Source: Cupriavidus campinensis (GTDB lineage: Bacteria; Pseudomonadota; Gammaproteobacteria; Burkholderiales; Burkholderiaceae). From it: a stretch of DNA of 64,000 nt. Numbering within the stretch: the stretch's first letter is position 1; the number at the start of each line of letters is the position of its first letter. Of this stretch, positions 54,693-62,730 are shown piece by piece. The position numbers and the translations under genes were made by a program. The stretch covers positions 1 to 64,000 of the forward strand of contig NZ_CAJPVH010000014.1 in assembly GCF_905397395.1 (NCBI RefSeq), written 5' to 3'. The notes beneath the pieces are model-generated. The model saw only the letters and a list, made by a program, of their open reading frames with translations. It made no database searches and was not told the origin of the DNA.

Positions 54693-55942
54693 ATGCACAA
54701 CCAAGCCTACGAACCCCAGTGCAACTCGACGAAGACGCACTGCACCGACGCCCGCCAGATCAGCCGCAGGACCTTGACGCTGCTGGCACTGGCACTCGGC
54801 ACCTTCTCGATCGGTACGTCCGAATTCGCCAGCATGGGCCTGCTCCAGCAGTTTGCCGCGGGCCTGGAACTCGACCTGACCACCGCCACGCACGCCATCG
54901 AGGCCTATGCCCTGGGCGTGGTGCTGGGCGGCCCCGCCGTCACGATCCTGGCCGCCAAGCTGAACCGCAAGCACCTGTTGCTGGCCTTGATGGGGGTCTT
55001 CGTGCTGGGCAATGTGCTGTCGTCGGTGGCAACCGGCCTGGTCAGCTTCACGCTGGCGCGCTTCCTGAGCGGCATTCCGCAAGGGGCCTACTTCGGCGCG
55101 GGCGCCGTGGTGGCCTCCTACATCGTCGGGCCGGGTCAGGGTGGGCGGGCCTTTGCGCTGGTGATGACGGGCCTGACCGTCGCCACCATCGTGGGGTCGC
55201 CGCTGGCCACGCTGATGGGCCAGACCCTTGGCTGGCGCAATGCCTATCTGGCCGTGTCGGCACTGGGCCTGTTGTCGCTGGTGGCGCTATGGGCCTGGGT
55301 GCCGCGCTCCAGCGCGCTGGACGGCGGGCCGGTGCTGCAGGAGCTTCGGGCCCTGAACCGCCCGGCCGTCTGGGCGATGGTGGCCGTGGCCGCCCTGGGC
55401 GTGGCCAGCATCTTCGCCGTCTACACCTTTATTGGCCCCTTCGTCACCGACGGCGCCCGGCTCGGCGAGCACTGGATTCCGATTGCGCTGGCCCTCTTCG
55501 GCGTCGGCATGACGCTGGGCAACGTCCTCGGTGGCTGGCTGGCCGACCGTCATCCCACGCGGGGCGTGGCAGCCGGCTTCGGCAGCGCGCTGGTCGCCAT
55601 GGCGCTGCTGGCGATGGGCGGCCAGAACGCCGGTGTCCTGATGGCGGGCCTGTTTGCGGTGGGCGCAACGATGATGGTGGCGATCCCGACCATCCAGGTC
55701 CGGCTCACCCAGGCCGCTCCGGATGCGCCGACGCTGATGGGCGCAATGAACCTGGCGCGCTCAACGTGGCCAACGCCATTGGCGCGTGGACGGGCGGGCA
55801 GGCCATCGCGCAGGGCCACGGGCTGCTGTCAGCCGTGTGGGCCGGCTCTGCCCTGACGCTGGCCGGTCTTGTGTGGTTCCTGCGGATTTCCCGCAAGCAA
55901 TCTCACCAAACGATTGACGCCACTACGCAGGCCGTATCGTAA
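54693..55942 (+). pseudogene. MFS transporter (DHA1-type) with a frameshift near its 3' end
   Basis: The reading frame from ATG 54693 codes for a DHA1-type MFS protein (about 12 helices; LALALGTFSIGTSEFASMGL, LARFLSGIPQGAYFGAGAVV, ALFGVGMTLGNVLGGWLADR) up to MGAMNLA near 55755. From there the natural continuation (ALNVANAIGAWTGGQAIAQG, then WFLRISRKQSH) is in another frame, ending at 55942. A GCGGCG-type stretch seems to have lost one base around 55755-55759. The unchanged frame instead runs to 55856 with an unrelated Arg/Pro-rich tail. Rejoined, the protein would be about 416 residues. This could be true inactivation or a base-calling error. The 3' end overlaps the stop of the convergent RidA gene by about 20 bp. 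Confidence 0.85.
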
Positions 55943-56399
55943 AAATAAAATCCACTTCTATCGACGCGCCTTTTGGCAATTGCAGTACACCAACAGACGA
56001 GCGAGTGTGTATGCCGACGTCGCCCAGCACCGAATACAGGACGTCGGATGCGCCGTCGGCCACTTCGCTCTGCATCGTGAAGTCTGGCGCGCTGCGCACA
56101 AATACGGTGATGCGCGGCACCGCCTGGATGGCGTCGAGCGTTCCGCAGCTTTTTTTGATGAGGGACAGGGCACGCAGCGTCGAAGTCCCTGCTGCACGGC
56201 GCGCCTCGTCGAGCGAAATGGATTCGCCCACTACGCCAACGAAGCGCACCGTTTCTCCAACTCGCGGGATTTGGCCAGCAACGTAGGCTACGTTGCCATC
56301 AACCAAAACAGGTGTGTACTTTCCACCGATCTTGATTTCCTCGTCCGGATCAAATCCGAATTCCGCCGCGATCTGCCGCAGCTTGTCATCTCTTGTCAT
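55923..56399 (-). CDS. RidA-family (YjgF-like) protein
   Basis: A 158-residue protein of the extended Rid group. The body is VDGNVAYVAGQIPRVGETVR then GVVGESISLDEARRAAGTST, LRALSLIKKSCGTLDAIQAV and PKGASIEVDFIFTIRPA. The classical RidA catalytic Arg of the GQxP-x-x-R region is not obvious, so imine deaminase activity is uncertain. The start at 56399 overlaps the end of the upstream ABM gene by 14 bp, a translational-coupling layout. It is the last gene of the ArsR-linked operon. Confidence 0.85.
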   Translation of the reverse strand: MTRDDKLRQIAAEFGFDPDEEIKIGGKYTPVLVDGNVAYVAGQIPRVGETVRFVGVVGESISLDEARRAAGTSTLRALSLIKKSCGTLDAIQAVPRITVFVRSAPDFTMQSEVADGASDVLYSVLGDVGIHTRSSVGVLQLPKGASIEVDFIFTIRPA

Positions 56400-56766
56400 A
56401 GGCACCTTCACCGACGCTGTCGAAAGGGTAAAGCGTAATCGATTGCGCTGCGTTTGTCTGAGACGACGCTTGGTCCCCACCCCTCTCTGCAACGTGATAG
56501 ACCGTCGGCTCTCCCGCCAGGTATGCCTCCAACCCGGCCATGAACGTCTGATGGTCTTCGCTCGGTTCGAAACCCAGCCGATGATCCTCGAGCGAGGACC
56601 ATCGTACGATGAGGTTGAAGACTTCGGGCGTTTCAATGCCCTGTGCAAGCAGATGGCCGCCATAGCCCTTCGCCCGGGCGAGCAGCGGCGCGACCCTGGC
56701 GAACGCATCGGTAAACGTGTCGAGGTGTTCCTTGCGGACGGGCAGCAGGGCAATTTCGTAGATCAT
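56386..56766 (-). CDS. Antibiotic biosynthesis monooxygenase (ABM) domain protein
   Basis: A 126-residue dimeric ferredoxin-like protein starting MIYEIALLPVRKEHLDTFTD, with VAPLLARAKGYGGHLLAQGI and FNLIVRWSSLEDHRLGFEPS. ABM proteins act as quinone- or polyketide-oxidising monooxygenases without cofactor, or only as binding folds. AAGGA lies 7-11 bases before the ATG. It overlaps the RidA-like gene by 14 bp and follows the quinone-oxidoreductase-like gene by 17 bp. The operon context fits quinone or electrophile detoxification (inference). Confidence 0.85.
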   Translation of the reverse strand: MIYEIALLPVRKEHLDTFTDAFARVAPLLARAKGYGGHLLAQGIETPEVFNLIVRWSSLEDHRLGFEPSEDHQTFMAGLEAYLAGEPTVYHVAERGGDQASSQTNAAQSITLYPFDSVGEGAYDKR

Positions 56767-56783
56767 GCTGTTCCTTCAATGGC

Positions 56784-57773
56784 TCAGGCGTTTGCACGGT
56801 CGCGCTGCGCCAGCGGCCCAACCGCAATCGCGATCTTTCCCTGCAGGCCGTTGTCGGAACGCTCGAGTCGGGCGTGGGCGAGGGGGATGTCGGCGAGGGA
56901 ATAGACAGCGCCGACGTGCGGCCGCAGTTGGCCGCGCTCGACCAATGCGCTCAGTTCATCGAGCTTGCCGCGGTTCTGTCGTGTGAACACGAAGTGGTAG
57001 CTCGCGTTCTTGCCCCATGCCTGTATCACGTTCTGCGGCTGCGCGGTATCGACGATCGAGACAACGCGGCCGAGCTGGGCGAGGGCGTCGGGGCTGCGGG
57101 ACAGCGTGTTGCCGCCGACGGTGTCGAGCACGACATCGACGCCTTGGCCGCCTGTCTCGCGCAGGATCGCGTCGACGTAATCCTCTTTCCGATAGTCGAT
57201 GACCACGTCGGCCCCCAGGCGTCTTGCGAACTCGAAGTTGGCATCGCGTACGGTCGTGAATACCCGGGCGCCCATCGCTTTCGCGACCTGGATCGCGATA
57301 TGGCCGACGCCGCCCGCCCCGCCGTGGATCAGGATGCTTTCTCCCACGCGCAGCGCCGCACGCGCGCCCAGCGCTTCCCACACCGTTCCGCCAACGAGGC
57401 TCAGGCTTGCCGCTTCGAGGTGGCTCAGGGACGCAGGCTTCTTCCCGACGATGTTCTCGGATGCAACGTGGTATTCGGCATAGCTTCCGGGGCCGTCGAA
57501 GATCTGCGGGGTGTACCAGACTTCGTCGCCGGGGGTGAAGGCCGTCACGCCGGGGCCGATGGCTTCGACGACGCCAGAGACGTCGTGGCCGGTAATGGCG
57601 GGCAGCGGCACCAGGTCGGCGTAGTCACCGCGCCGGACCTGATAGTCCAGGGGATTGATCGAGGTGGCCTCGACCCGGACCAGGACTTGTCCCGCCTGAG
57701 GCGCGGGCTTGGGTACGTCCCAAAGTGCGAACGCGTCAGGGCCGCCGAATGTTTTCAGTACCAGTGCTTTCAT
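56784..57773 (-). CDS. NADPH:quinone-oxidoreductase-like MDR protein
   Basis: A 329-residue zinc-free medium-chain reductase. The N-terminal part is [40 protein letters not shown] and [20 protein letters not shown]. The Rossmann glycine motif is [20 protein letters not shown], and [20 protein letters not shown] follows. It would use NADPH to reduce a quinone or enone. GGAG is 8-11 bases before the ATG. A 20-bp operator (57806-57825) lies 33 bp upstream, matching one before the ArsR gene, so it is the likely main target of that repressor. Confidence 0.92.
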   Translation of the reverse strand: MKALVLKTFGGPDAFALWDVPKPAPQAGQVLVRVEATSINPLDYQVRRGDYADLVPLPAITGHDVSGVVEAIGPGVTAFTPGDEVWYTPQIFDGPGSYAEYHVASENIVGKKPASLSHLEAASLSLVGGTVWEALGARAALRVGESILIHGGAGGVGHIAIQVAKAMGARVFTTVRDANFEFARRLGADVVIDYRKEDYVDAILRETGGQGVDVVLDTVGGNTLSRSPDALAQLGRVVSIVDTAQPQNVIQAWGKNASYHFVFTRQNRGKLDELSALVERGQLRPHVGAVYSLADIPLAHARLERSDNGLQGKIAIAVGPLAQRDRANA

Positions 57774-57805
57774 TGCGTTTCTCCGGTGTGTTTCGATAAA
57801 AAGGG

Positions 57806-57825
57806 ATATCGGGAAATATCGATAT
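57806..57825. promoter_or_regulatory. ArsR-family operator, copy 1 (ATATCG-N8-CGATAT)
   Basis: ATATCG-GGAAATAT-CGATAT has perfect 6-bp arms and an 8-bp spacer. It is 33 bp before the start codon of the quinone-oxidoreductase-like gene. The same layout occurs at 58167-58186 before the ArsR gene. Confidence 0.75.
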
Positions 57826-57854
57826 AAAGAGGCAAAAAACAGGCAGGCAAAAAA

Positions 57855-58157
57855 TCAAAGCTCCTTCCCGATGAGCTGGGTGAGAGCGCTGATGGCTGCT
57901 TCGTTCCGCTTGTAGTAGGTCCACTGTCCGATGCGCCGGACCTCGACCAGGCCCGCGCGTTGCAGGGTGGCAAGGTAATCCGACACCGTTGATTGCGACA
58001 GCCCGACCCCTTCCTGGATGCTGCTCACGCAAACGCCCACCGTGTGAACATCGCCCTCATCCTGGGGCGGGAAGTGCTTCACGGGGTCTTTCAGGCCGCG
58101 CAGGATCTCGAGCCGAGTCCGGTTCGAGAGGGCTTTGAAAATTTCGAGCAGGTCCAT
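57855..58157 (-). CDS. ArsR-family repressor
   Basis: A 100-residue winged-helix repressor. The N-terminal helix region is LLEIFKALSNRTRLEILRGL, the recognition helix region GVGLSQSTVSDYLATLQRAG and the wing VEVRRIGQWTYYKRNEAAI. There is one cysteine (Cys43), no CxC metal box, so it is not a classical arsenic or zinc sensor. It may sense electrophiles or quinones through Cys43 (inference from context). Its promoter is within operator copy 2, and the transcript probably has no leader. Confidence 0.88.
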   Translation of the reverse strand: MDLLEIFKALSNRTRLEILRGLKDPVKHFPPQDEGDVHTVGVCVSSIQEGVGLSQSTVSDYLATLQRAGLVEVRRIGQWTYYKRNEAAISALTQLIGKEL

Positions 58158-58163
58158 GACGGC

Positions 58164-58191
58164 ATTATATCGGCATTTCTCGATATGTCAA
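58164..58191 (-). promoter_or_regulatory. Consensus sigma-70 promoter with embedded ArsR operator, copy 2
   Basis: On the minus strand TTGACA (complement of 58186-58191) and TATAAT (complement of 58164-58169) are perfect hexamers 16 bp apart. The spacer holds ATATCG-GCATTTCT-CGATAT (58167-58186). The -10 box ends only 6 bases before the ArsR ATG, so transcription would begin at or next to the start codon, giving a leaderless message. Confidence 0.85.
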
Positions 58192-58248
58192 TGAAGGGTG
58201 CAGCCGGTGCCTGCTTCACCGCATTCGTCGTGCTGGGGCGGCCCGCCC

Positions 58249-58890
58249 TCAGCCCTCAACTTGCTCGCCGTTCTCCTCCGCACCCTCCTCCGCACCCTCC
58301 CCAAACCCCAACCAAACCACATGCCCGCGCACGTCCTCGGGCCATCCGGCGATCAACTCCCCCAAGCGGCCCCGCTCATCCGCAAACAGCGCCCGTGCCG
58401 CCTCCTCAAAACCCGGGAGATCCCCGGCCATTGCCGACATGAAGTGATACGCCCGCTCCCGTGCCGCGCGGCGATTGTCGCCATGCGCATTCGCGCGGCG
58501 TGCCTCTTCCACGAGCTTTCGCAGCGCCACGGATGCCCCGCCCGGCTGCTGGGCCAGCCAGTCCCAATGACGCGGCAATAGCGTGACCTCGCGCGCCACG
58601 ACGCCGAGTTTCGGGCGGCCCCTGCCGCGCGGCGTGTCCGGGGTGTCGTCCTGATCGGCGGCGGCATCCCCGCCCTCCGGCTGGAACCGGGCGACGATCT
58701 CCGCATCGCTGCCGCGTGTGTCGATGTCGATGGTGCGCCCGGTGGCGTTGTCGAAGACCAGCACCGGGCCGCTGGCTTTCCCTTCCATTGCGCGCCTGAC
58801 CGCCAGTGCGACCACGCCGAGCGGGCCGGAGGCGAGGCGTCGATGGCCCTCGAAGGCGATATGGGACGGAAGGATTTCAGTTGGATTCAT
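58249..58890 (-). CDS. DUF2239 family protein
   Basis: A 213-residue protein with the DUF2239 pattern: IAFEGHRRLASGPLGVVALA, LVFDNATGRTIDIDTRGSDA, RGRGRPKLGVVAREVTLLPR and HWDWLAQQPGGASVALRKLV. GRGRPKL followed by a basic helical segment is similar to DNA-binding hooks, and the family is thought to be regulatory, but its function is unknown. The C-terminus is Glu/Gly-rich (GEGAEEGAEENGEQVEG). It has a strong operator-like dyad upstream (58915-58962). Confidence 0.85.
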   Translation of the reverse strand: MNPTEILPSHIAFEGHRRLASGPLGVVALAVRRAMEGKASGPVLVFDNATGRTIDIDTRGSDAEIVARFQPEGGDAAADQDDTPDTPRGRGRPKLGVVAREVTLLPRHWDWLAQQPGGASVALRKLVEEARRANAHGDNRRAARERAYHFMSAMAGDLPGFEEAARALFADERGRLGELIAGWPEDVRGHVVWLGFGEGAEEGAEENGEQVEG

Positions 58891-58914
58891 GGTTTGCCCC
58901 TTGGTGATGGCCGC

Positions 58915-58962
58915 AATTTATACCCGGATAAAATTAAAGTCAATATTACCCGGGTATAAATT
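58915..58962. promoter_or_regulatory. Large inverted repeat / paired operators before DUF2239 gene
   Basis: AATTTATACCCGG (58915-58927) and its exact complement CCGGGTATAAATT (58950-58962) form a 13-bp inverted repeat around an AT-rich spacer. Each arm is itself part of a near-palindrome (TTTATACCCGGATAAA and TTACCCGGGTAT). The pair lies 25-72 bp before the start codon, the place of the promoter, in an AT-rich island. A repressor with a TACCCGG(G)TA core site is likely. Confidence 0.7.
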
Positions 58963-59054
58963 TGCCGCACCCCGCCATGGAATAACCGCCGGGTGCCCTG
59001 CGTTTACCGGGCATGTGGCCTCGCGTGAGGCCGCCGCCCTTCGCGAGGAGCCCC

Positions 59055-59525
59055 GTGCCCAGTCTTCCACGATCACCAAGATCCACCCTCCGGTTTGTCC
59101 TGCCGCTATTGGCCGCCCTTGCGCTGCCCGCCGTCGCGGCGCCGCCCGCCGGCCCTGACGGCGCCGCGTTCCTGGCGGAGAGCGATGCCGCCATGACGAA
59201 GATGATGGACGACATGGCGGTCAAGCCCAGCGGCAACGTCGACGAGGATTTCGTCGCGATGATGATTCCCCACCATCAGGGCGCCATCGACATGGCCATG
59301 GCCGAACTGCGCCACGGCAAGAACGAGCAGCTCCGGCGCATCGCGCAGGAAATCATCGTCGACCAGTTGCAGGAGATTGCCGCGATGCGGCTGGCGCTGG
59401 GGCAGCCCCTCCCGCCTTCCACGCCGGCGCCTACCCGGCCCGATCCGGTCCAACCAACGACCCAACCGACGACCCAACCGGCGACCCAACCGACTCCCCC
59501 CAACCATTCCGCTCACGCGCACTGA
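59055..59525 (+). CDS. DUF305-family exported protein with proline/threonine/glutamine tail
   Basis: A 156-residue protein starting with GTG at 59055 (GAGGAG 4 bases earlier). The signal peptide is LRFVLPLLAALALPAVAAPP. The DUF305 core has DFVAMMIPHHQGAIDMAMAE and LRHGKNEQLRRIAQEIIVDQ, with paired His and Met that could bind copper or iron. The tail is a tandem repeat QPTTQPTTQPATQPTPP. An ATG at 59013 is possible but would put a charged stretch before the signal. The next gene, a YVTN propeller, starts 12 bp after the stop, so the two are co-transcribed. Confidence 0.85.
   Translation: MPSLPRSPRSTLRFVLPLLAALALPAVAAPPAGPDGAAFLAESDAAMTKMMDDMAVKPSGNVDEDFVAMMIPHHQGAIDMAMAELRHGKNEQLRRIAQEIIVDQLQEIAAMRLALGQPLPPSTPAPTRPDPVQPTTQPTTQPATQPTPPNHSAHAH
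59451..59498 (+). repeat. 12-bp tandem repeat coding for QPTT-type tail
   Basis: Four copies of a 12-base unit close to CAACCGACGACC at 59451-59462, 59463-59474, 59475-59486 and 59487-59498. The unit is in frame (4 codons), so changes in copy number would only lengthen the tail of the DUF305 protein. Confidence 0.85.
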
Positions 59526-59537
59526 ATCGCCCCGACC

Positions 59538-61010
59538 ATGACAAGACACGCCCTCAGGAACACCCTCTCCCTCATGCTGCTGCTCGGCGCGGCCGGCGCG
59601 GCCCTGGCCGGTCAGGCGCCTGGGTCTTCGGCGGCGCCAGACGTGCCTATCAGCCACCGGGACCGCCTCTACGCCGCGGAGCAGTTCTCGAATACGGTTT
59701 CCGTGACGGACCCGGCGGACAACCGGTTGCTGGGCGTCATCCGCCTGGGCGACCCCGCGCCCGGCAACTTCAGCCCGCTGTATCGCGGCCAGGTGCTGGT
59801 GCACGGCATGGGCTTCTCGCCGGATCACCGCACCCTGGCCGTTGTGTCGATCGGATCGAACTCGGTGTCGTTCATCGACACCGCCACCAATGCCGTCAAG
59901 CACGTCACCTATGTGGGACGGTCTCCGCACGAGGCGTTCTACACGCCGGACGGCAAGGAGGTCTGGGTCACCGTGCGCGGGGAGAACTACATCTCGGTGA
60001 TCGACGCCGCCACGTTCCAGGAAAAGACCCGCATCACCGTGGCCGACGGCCCGGGCATGCAGATCTTCTCGCCCGATGGCAAGTACGGCTACATCTGCTC
60101 GTCGTTCAACCCGGAAACGGCGGTGGTCAGCGTGGCCGACCACCAGATCGTGGGGCGCGTGAAGCAGGAGAGCCCGTTCTGCCCGAACATCGCCGCCACG
60201 CCTGACGGCAGGCAGGTCTGGTTCACGCTCAAGGACATCGGCAAGGCCCAGGTGTTCGAGGCCCGCCCGCCCTTCCGCCTGATCAAGACGCTGGAGACGG
60301 GCCCGATCACCAACCACGTCAACTTCGCCCACACGGCGGCGGGCGACTTCGCCTATATCACGGTGGGCGGGCTGAATCAGGTCAAGGTGTTCCGGACTGA
60401 CGACTTCTCCCAGGTGGCCACGATTCCGGTGGGGAGCCTGCCGCACGGCATCTGGCCCTCGGGCGACGGCACCCGCATCTACGTGGGGCTGGAGAACGCC
60501 GACCAGCTGACCGCCATCGACACCGCCACCAACCAGGTGGTGGCCAACGTGCCGGTCGGGCAGGCGCCGCAGGCCATCGCCTATGTGCCGAACGCCGTGC
60601 CCGAGGGCGACGGCACGCAGGGGCTCCAGCCGCTGGGGGTAGCCGGGCAGACCACGCAGCTGAAGCTGCATGGCGTCGTGAGCGGCAAGCCGGTGGCCAC
60701 CGACCATGCGCCGACCAGCGTCACGCTGTTCGACCAGGGGCTGCTCCAGGTCCTGCAGGCATCGGCCACCGGGCTGCAACCGAAGCATGCCTATGTGCTG
60801 GCGCTCGCCAGCCGCGCGGACGGCGGCGGCCCGCTGGAGCCGCTCGCCGCCTTCATGACGAATCCGGCCGGCTCGGCCATCGTCAACGCGATTGGCCCGA
60901 TCCGGCAGGTGGTGCGGGACGATGCCGGGGCCGGCGCGCGCCGCTATCTCGTGATCGCCCCGTCGGAAAATGGCAAACCCGGCGCGCCTGTGCAGGTGCA
61001 GGCACTGTAG
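59538..61010 (+). CDS. YVTN-type beta-propeller exported protein
   Basis: A 490-residue protein. The signal is MTRHALRNTLSLMLLLGAAG, cleaved probably after LAG. The YVTN/NHL-like repeats are seen as VSVTDPADNRLLGVIRLGD, VSFIDTATNAVKHVTYVGRS, ISVIDAATFQEKTRITVADG and LTAIDTATNQVVANVPVGQA, separated by about 45-90 residues and forming a seven-blade propeller. A C-terminal domain of about 140 residues follows. It starts 12 bp after the DUF305 gene. Pairs of DUF305 and propeller proteins occur in periplasmic metal-handling or surface systems, but the partner interaction is not known. Confidence 0.85.
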   Translation: MTRHALRNTLSLMLLLGAAGAALAGQAPGSSAAPDVPISHRDRLYAAEQFSNTVSVTDPADNRLLGVIRLGDPAPGNFSPLYRGQVLVHGMGFSPDHRTLAVVSIGSNSVSFIDTATNAVKHVTYVGRSPHEAFYTPDGKEVWVTVRGENYISVIDAATFQEKTRITVADGPGMQIFSPDGKYGYICSSFNPETAVVSVADHQIVGRVKQESPFCPNIAATPDGRQVWFTLKDIGKAQVFEARPPFRLIKTLETGPITNHVNFAHTAAGDFAYITVGGLNQVKVFRTDDFSQVATIPVGSLPHGIWPSGDGTRIYVGLENADQLTAIDTATNQVVANVPVGQAPQAIAYVPNAVPEGDGTQGLQPLGVAGQTTQLKLHGVVSGKPVATDHAPTSVTLFDQGLLQVLQASATGLQPKHAYVLALASRADGGGPLEPLAAFMTNPAGSAIVNAIGPIRQVVRDDAGAGARRYLVIAPSENGKPGAPVQVQAL

Positions 61011-61060
61011 GCGGACAGCGGGACAGAGAGGCAGGGAAGGCGCGGCACGGATGATACAAA

Positions 61061-61075
61061 TGGCACGACATTTGC
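61061..61075 (+). promoter_or_regulatory. Sigma-54 promoter of the ANTAR regulator
   Basis: TGGCACGACATTTGC matches TGGCACG-N4-TTGC perfectly, with 10 bases between GG (61062-61063) and GC (61074-61075). It is 58 bp before the regulator's ATG. This suits NtrC-dependent expression in nitrogen limitation. Confidence 0.88.
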
Positions 61076-61100
61076 GTACTACCCAGCAAATGCGTAGTAC
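61076..61100. promoter_or_regulatory. Dyad overlapping the predicted start of the ANTAR gene's transcript
   Basis: GTACTAC (61076-61082) and GTAGTAC (61094-61100) are exact inverted copies with an 11-base spacer, just after the sigma-54 promoter. It could be an operator or a leader hairpin. The same stretch also gives a direct repeat GCGTACTACCCA / GCGTAGTACCCA. Confidence 0.5.
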
Positions 61101-61132
61101 CCATCCCGGCCGCGCCCCACACTCCCAGAACA

Positions 61133-62461
61133 ATGCCCCTTTCCGCCTCAACCCTCGTCCTTCGGGCCAAGCAGCTCGAGATCGAGGCCGTTCGCCTGAT
61201 GGCAAGCCGTGTGGAGCTGGCCGACCTGATCGGCCAGCTGATCCACGCCTTGCAGCGTGAACGGGGGGCCAGCAGCATCTTCCTGGCCTCGGGTGGGCAA
61301 CGGCTGGCGCAGGAGCGCCAGACGGCGATGGGCGAAGCGGTCCACATCGCGTCCCGGCTGGACGAGCGCTTTGCCAACCAGCTGGAAGCGGGCCAGACAG
61401 GGCAGACAGGCACGGCGTCGATGGTGTCGTTGATGGCCTGGGTGCAGCTCGACCTGGCCACGCTGCCGGCGCTGCGCCACTCCATCGATCAATGCCAGAC
61501 CACCGCGCACGACGCCGTGGCGGCATTCAGCCGCCTGATTGCCGCGCTGCTGGAGTTGATCTTCCATCTGGCCGATGTGGCCATGTACCCGGGCATCGCC
61601 CGGCCGCTGGTGGCCTTCGTCTACCTCGTGCAGGGCAAGGAAGCCGCCGGGCAGGAGCGGGCCGTCGGCGCGCAGATGTTCGCCTCCGGCACCTGCGCCG
61701 GCACCGCGCAGCAGCGCGTGCAGCAGTTGGTGGAAGCCCAGCAGCGCAGCTTCCAGATGTTCGAGCGCTTTGCCGATCCGACGCTGCTCGCGGCATGGCG
61801 GCAACGGCAGGCCAGCGCCGCGGTTGCCGCGCAGGACGGCATGCGCCGCACGCTGCTGACCACGCCGCCGGGCGCGGCGCTGGTTCACGATGACAGCGAG
61901 AAATGGTTCGAAGTGTGCAGCGAGGTCATCACCGGCATGTGGACGCTGGAGATGCAGGTGGTACAGGACCTGCGCAAGGCCTGCGAGGCGCAGATCCAGC
62001 GTTCCCAGGCCGATCTCCAGGATTCGGCCGGGCTGCTGCGCCAGCTGCTGGACAATCCGCCGCCCCATACCCATGCCGTCGAGCGCTTTTTCGATGTGGC
62101 CGAGCAGCCCGCCGCCGCCCCGGTGCTGCCGGGCATGCCCGATGCCGCGAACGGGCCTGCCGACGTGCACGCCACCACGGTCACGTCGCTGGAGCGCCTG
62201 CTGCGCCAGCAGTCGGCACGGCTGGCCCAGACCGAAGTGGAACTCGATGCGGCCCGGCGCGCGCTCAAGGAGCGCAAGGTGATCGAGCGCGCCAAGAATG
62301 CGCTGATGGCCCGTATGGGGCTCAGCGAGGACGCCGCCTTCCGGGCCCTGCAGAAGGCGTCGATGGACAACAATCGCCGGCTGGCGGACATCGCCGAAGC
62401 CACCCTGTCCCTCACCGGCCTCGCCCTGCCCCCACAGGACGACGATCGGCACCAGGATTGA
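61133..62461 (+). CDS. Nitrate-sensing ANTAR-type antiterminator (NasR-like)
   Basis: A 442-residue protein. The N-terminal part (about 30-290) is a helical NIT (nitrate/nitrite-sensing) domain, with LIHALQRERGASSIFLASG, the Arg-Glu-Arg-Gly pattern of this family. A C-terminal ANTAR RNA-binding domain follows (LERLLRQQSARLAQTEVELD, then RKVIERAKNALMARMGLSED and AAFRALQKASMDNNRRLADI). NasR in Klebsiella binds the leader RNA of nasF in nitrate and prevents termination. The gene is followed by an FNT transporter with a structured leader, its likely target. It has a perfect sigma-54 promoter upstream. Confidence 0.92.
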   Translation: MPLSASTLVLRAKQLEIEAVRLMASRVELADLIGQLIHALQRERGASSIFLASGGQRLAQERQTAMGEAVHIASRLDERFANQLEAGQTGQTGTASMVSLMAWVQLDLATLPALRHSIDQCQTTAHDAVAAFSRLIAALLELIFHLADVAMYPGIARPLVAFVYLVQGKEAAGQERAVGAQMFASGTCAGTAQQRVQQLVEAQQRSFQMFERFADPTLLAAWRQRQASAAVAAQDGMRRTLLTTPPGAALVHDDSEKWFEVCSEVITGMWTLEMQVVQDLRKACEAQIQRSQADLQDSAGLLRQLLDNPPPHTHAVERFFDVAEQPAAAPVLPGMPDAANGPADVHATTVTSLERLLRQQSARLAQTEVELDAARRALKERKVIERAKNALMARMGLSEDAAFRALQKASMDNNRRLADIAEATLSLTGLALPPQDDDRHQD

Positions 62462-62537
62462 ACCCGGCCACCCACGCGCACCAAAAGCGGGCGGGCCATG
62501 CACTACCAACGCCCCCCGGGATCGTCACTCACCCCAA

Positions 62538-62580
62538 CCCGGCCCCTTCCCGGCCCCTTCCCGGCCCCTTCCCGGCCCCA
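62538..62580. repeat. 11-bp tandem repeat
   Basis: CCCGGCCCCTT repeated at 62538-62548, 62549-62559 and 62560-62570, with a last partial copy to 62580. It lies between the ANTAR gene and the sigma-54 promoter of the FNT gene, where its copy number would move upstream NtrC sites by one helical turn per unit. Confidence 0.85.
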
Positions 62581-62594
62581 CCCCGCGGCGGGCA

Positions 62595-62610
62595 TGGAAC
62601 CTGCGTTGCA
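62595..62610 (+). promoter_or_regulatory. Sigma-54 promoter of the FNT operon
   Basis: TGGAACCTGCGTTGCA has GG (62596-62597) and GC (62608-62609) with 10 bases between, matching the sigma-54 consensus at all but two positions. It would start transcription near 62621, giving a leader of about 158 bases before the FNT ATG. Confidence 0.7.
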
Positions 62611-62660
62611 CTGACATCGGGCTGATGGCGGCCTGGAAGTACACCCCCCTGTAAAGCATC

Positions 62661-62720
62661 AAGGATGACGGCGTCCTGTCACGCGCCGGCCGTAGGCCGG
62701 GCGGACGGACGCCGTTTGTC
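62661..62720 (+). promoter_or_regulatory. Leader attenuator hairpin, probable ANTAR target
   Basis: ACGGCGTCC (62668-62676) and GGACGCCGT (62707-62715) form a perfect 9-bp stem that encloses a second stem CCGGCC-N3-GGCCGG (62686-62700). TTTGTCATTT follows, a weak T run. A small alternative stem-loop could form at 62663-62676. This fits a nitrate-controlled terminator/antiterminator as in the Klebsiella nasF leader, but the exact ANTAR hairpin pair could not be proven. Confidence 0.6.
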
Positions 62721-62730
62721 ATTTCCGAGC

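Noticed and set aside
59106-61526. 806-codon frame opposite DUF305 and propeller genes
   Set aside because: Runs across two real genes and the ANTAR promoter; no recognisable domains.
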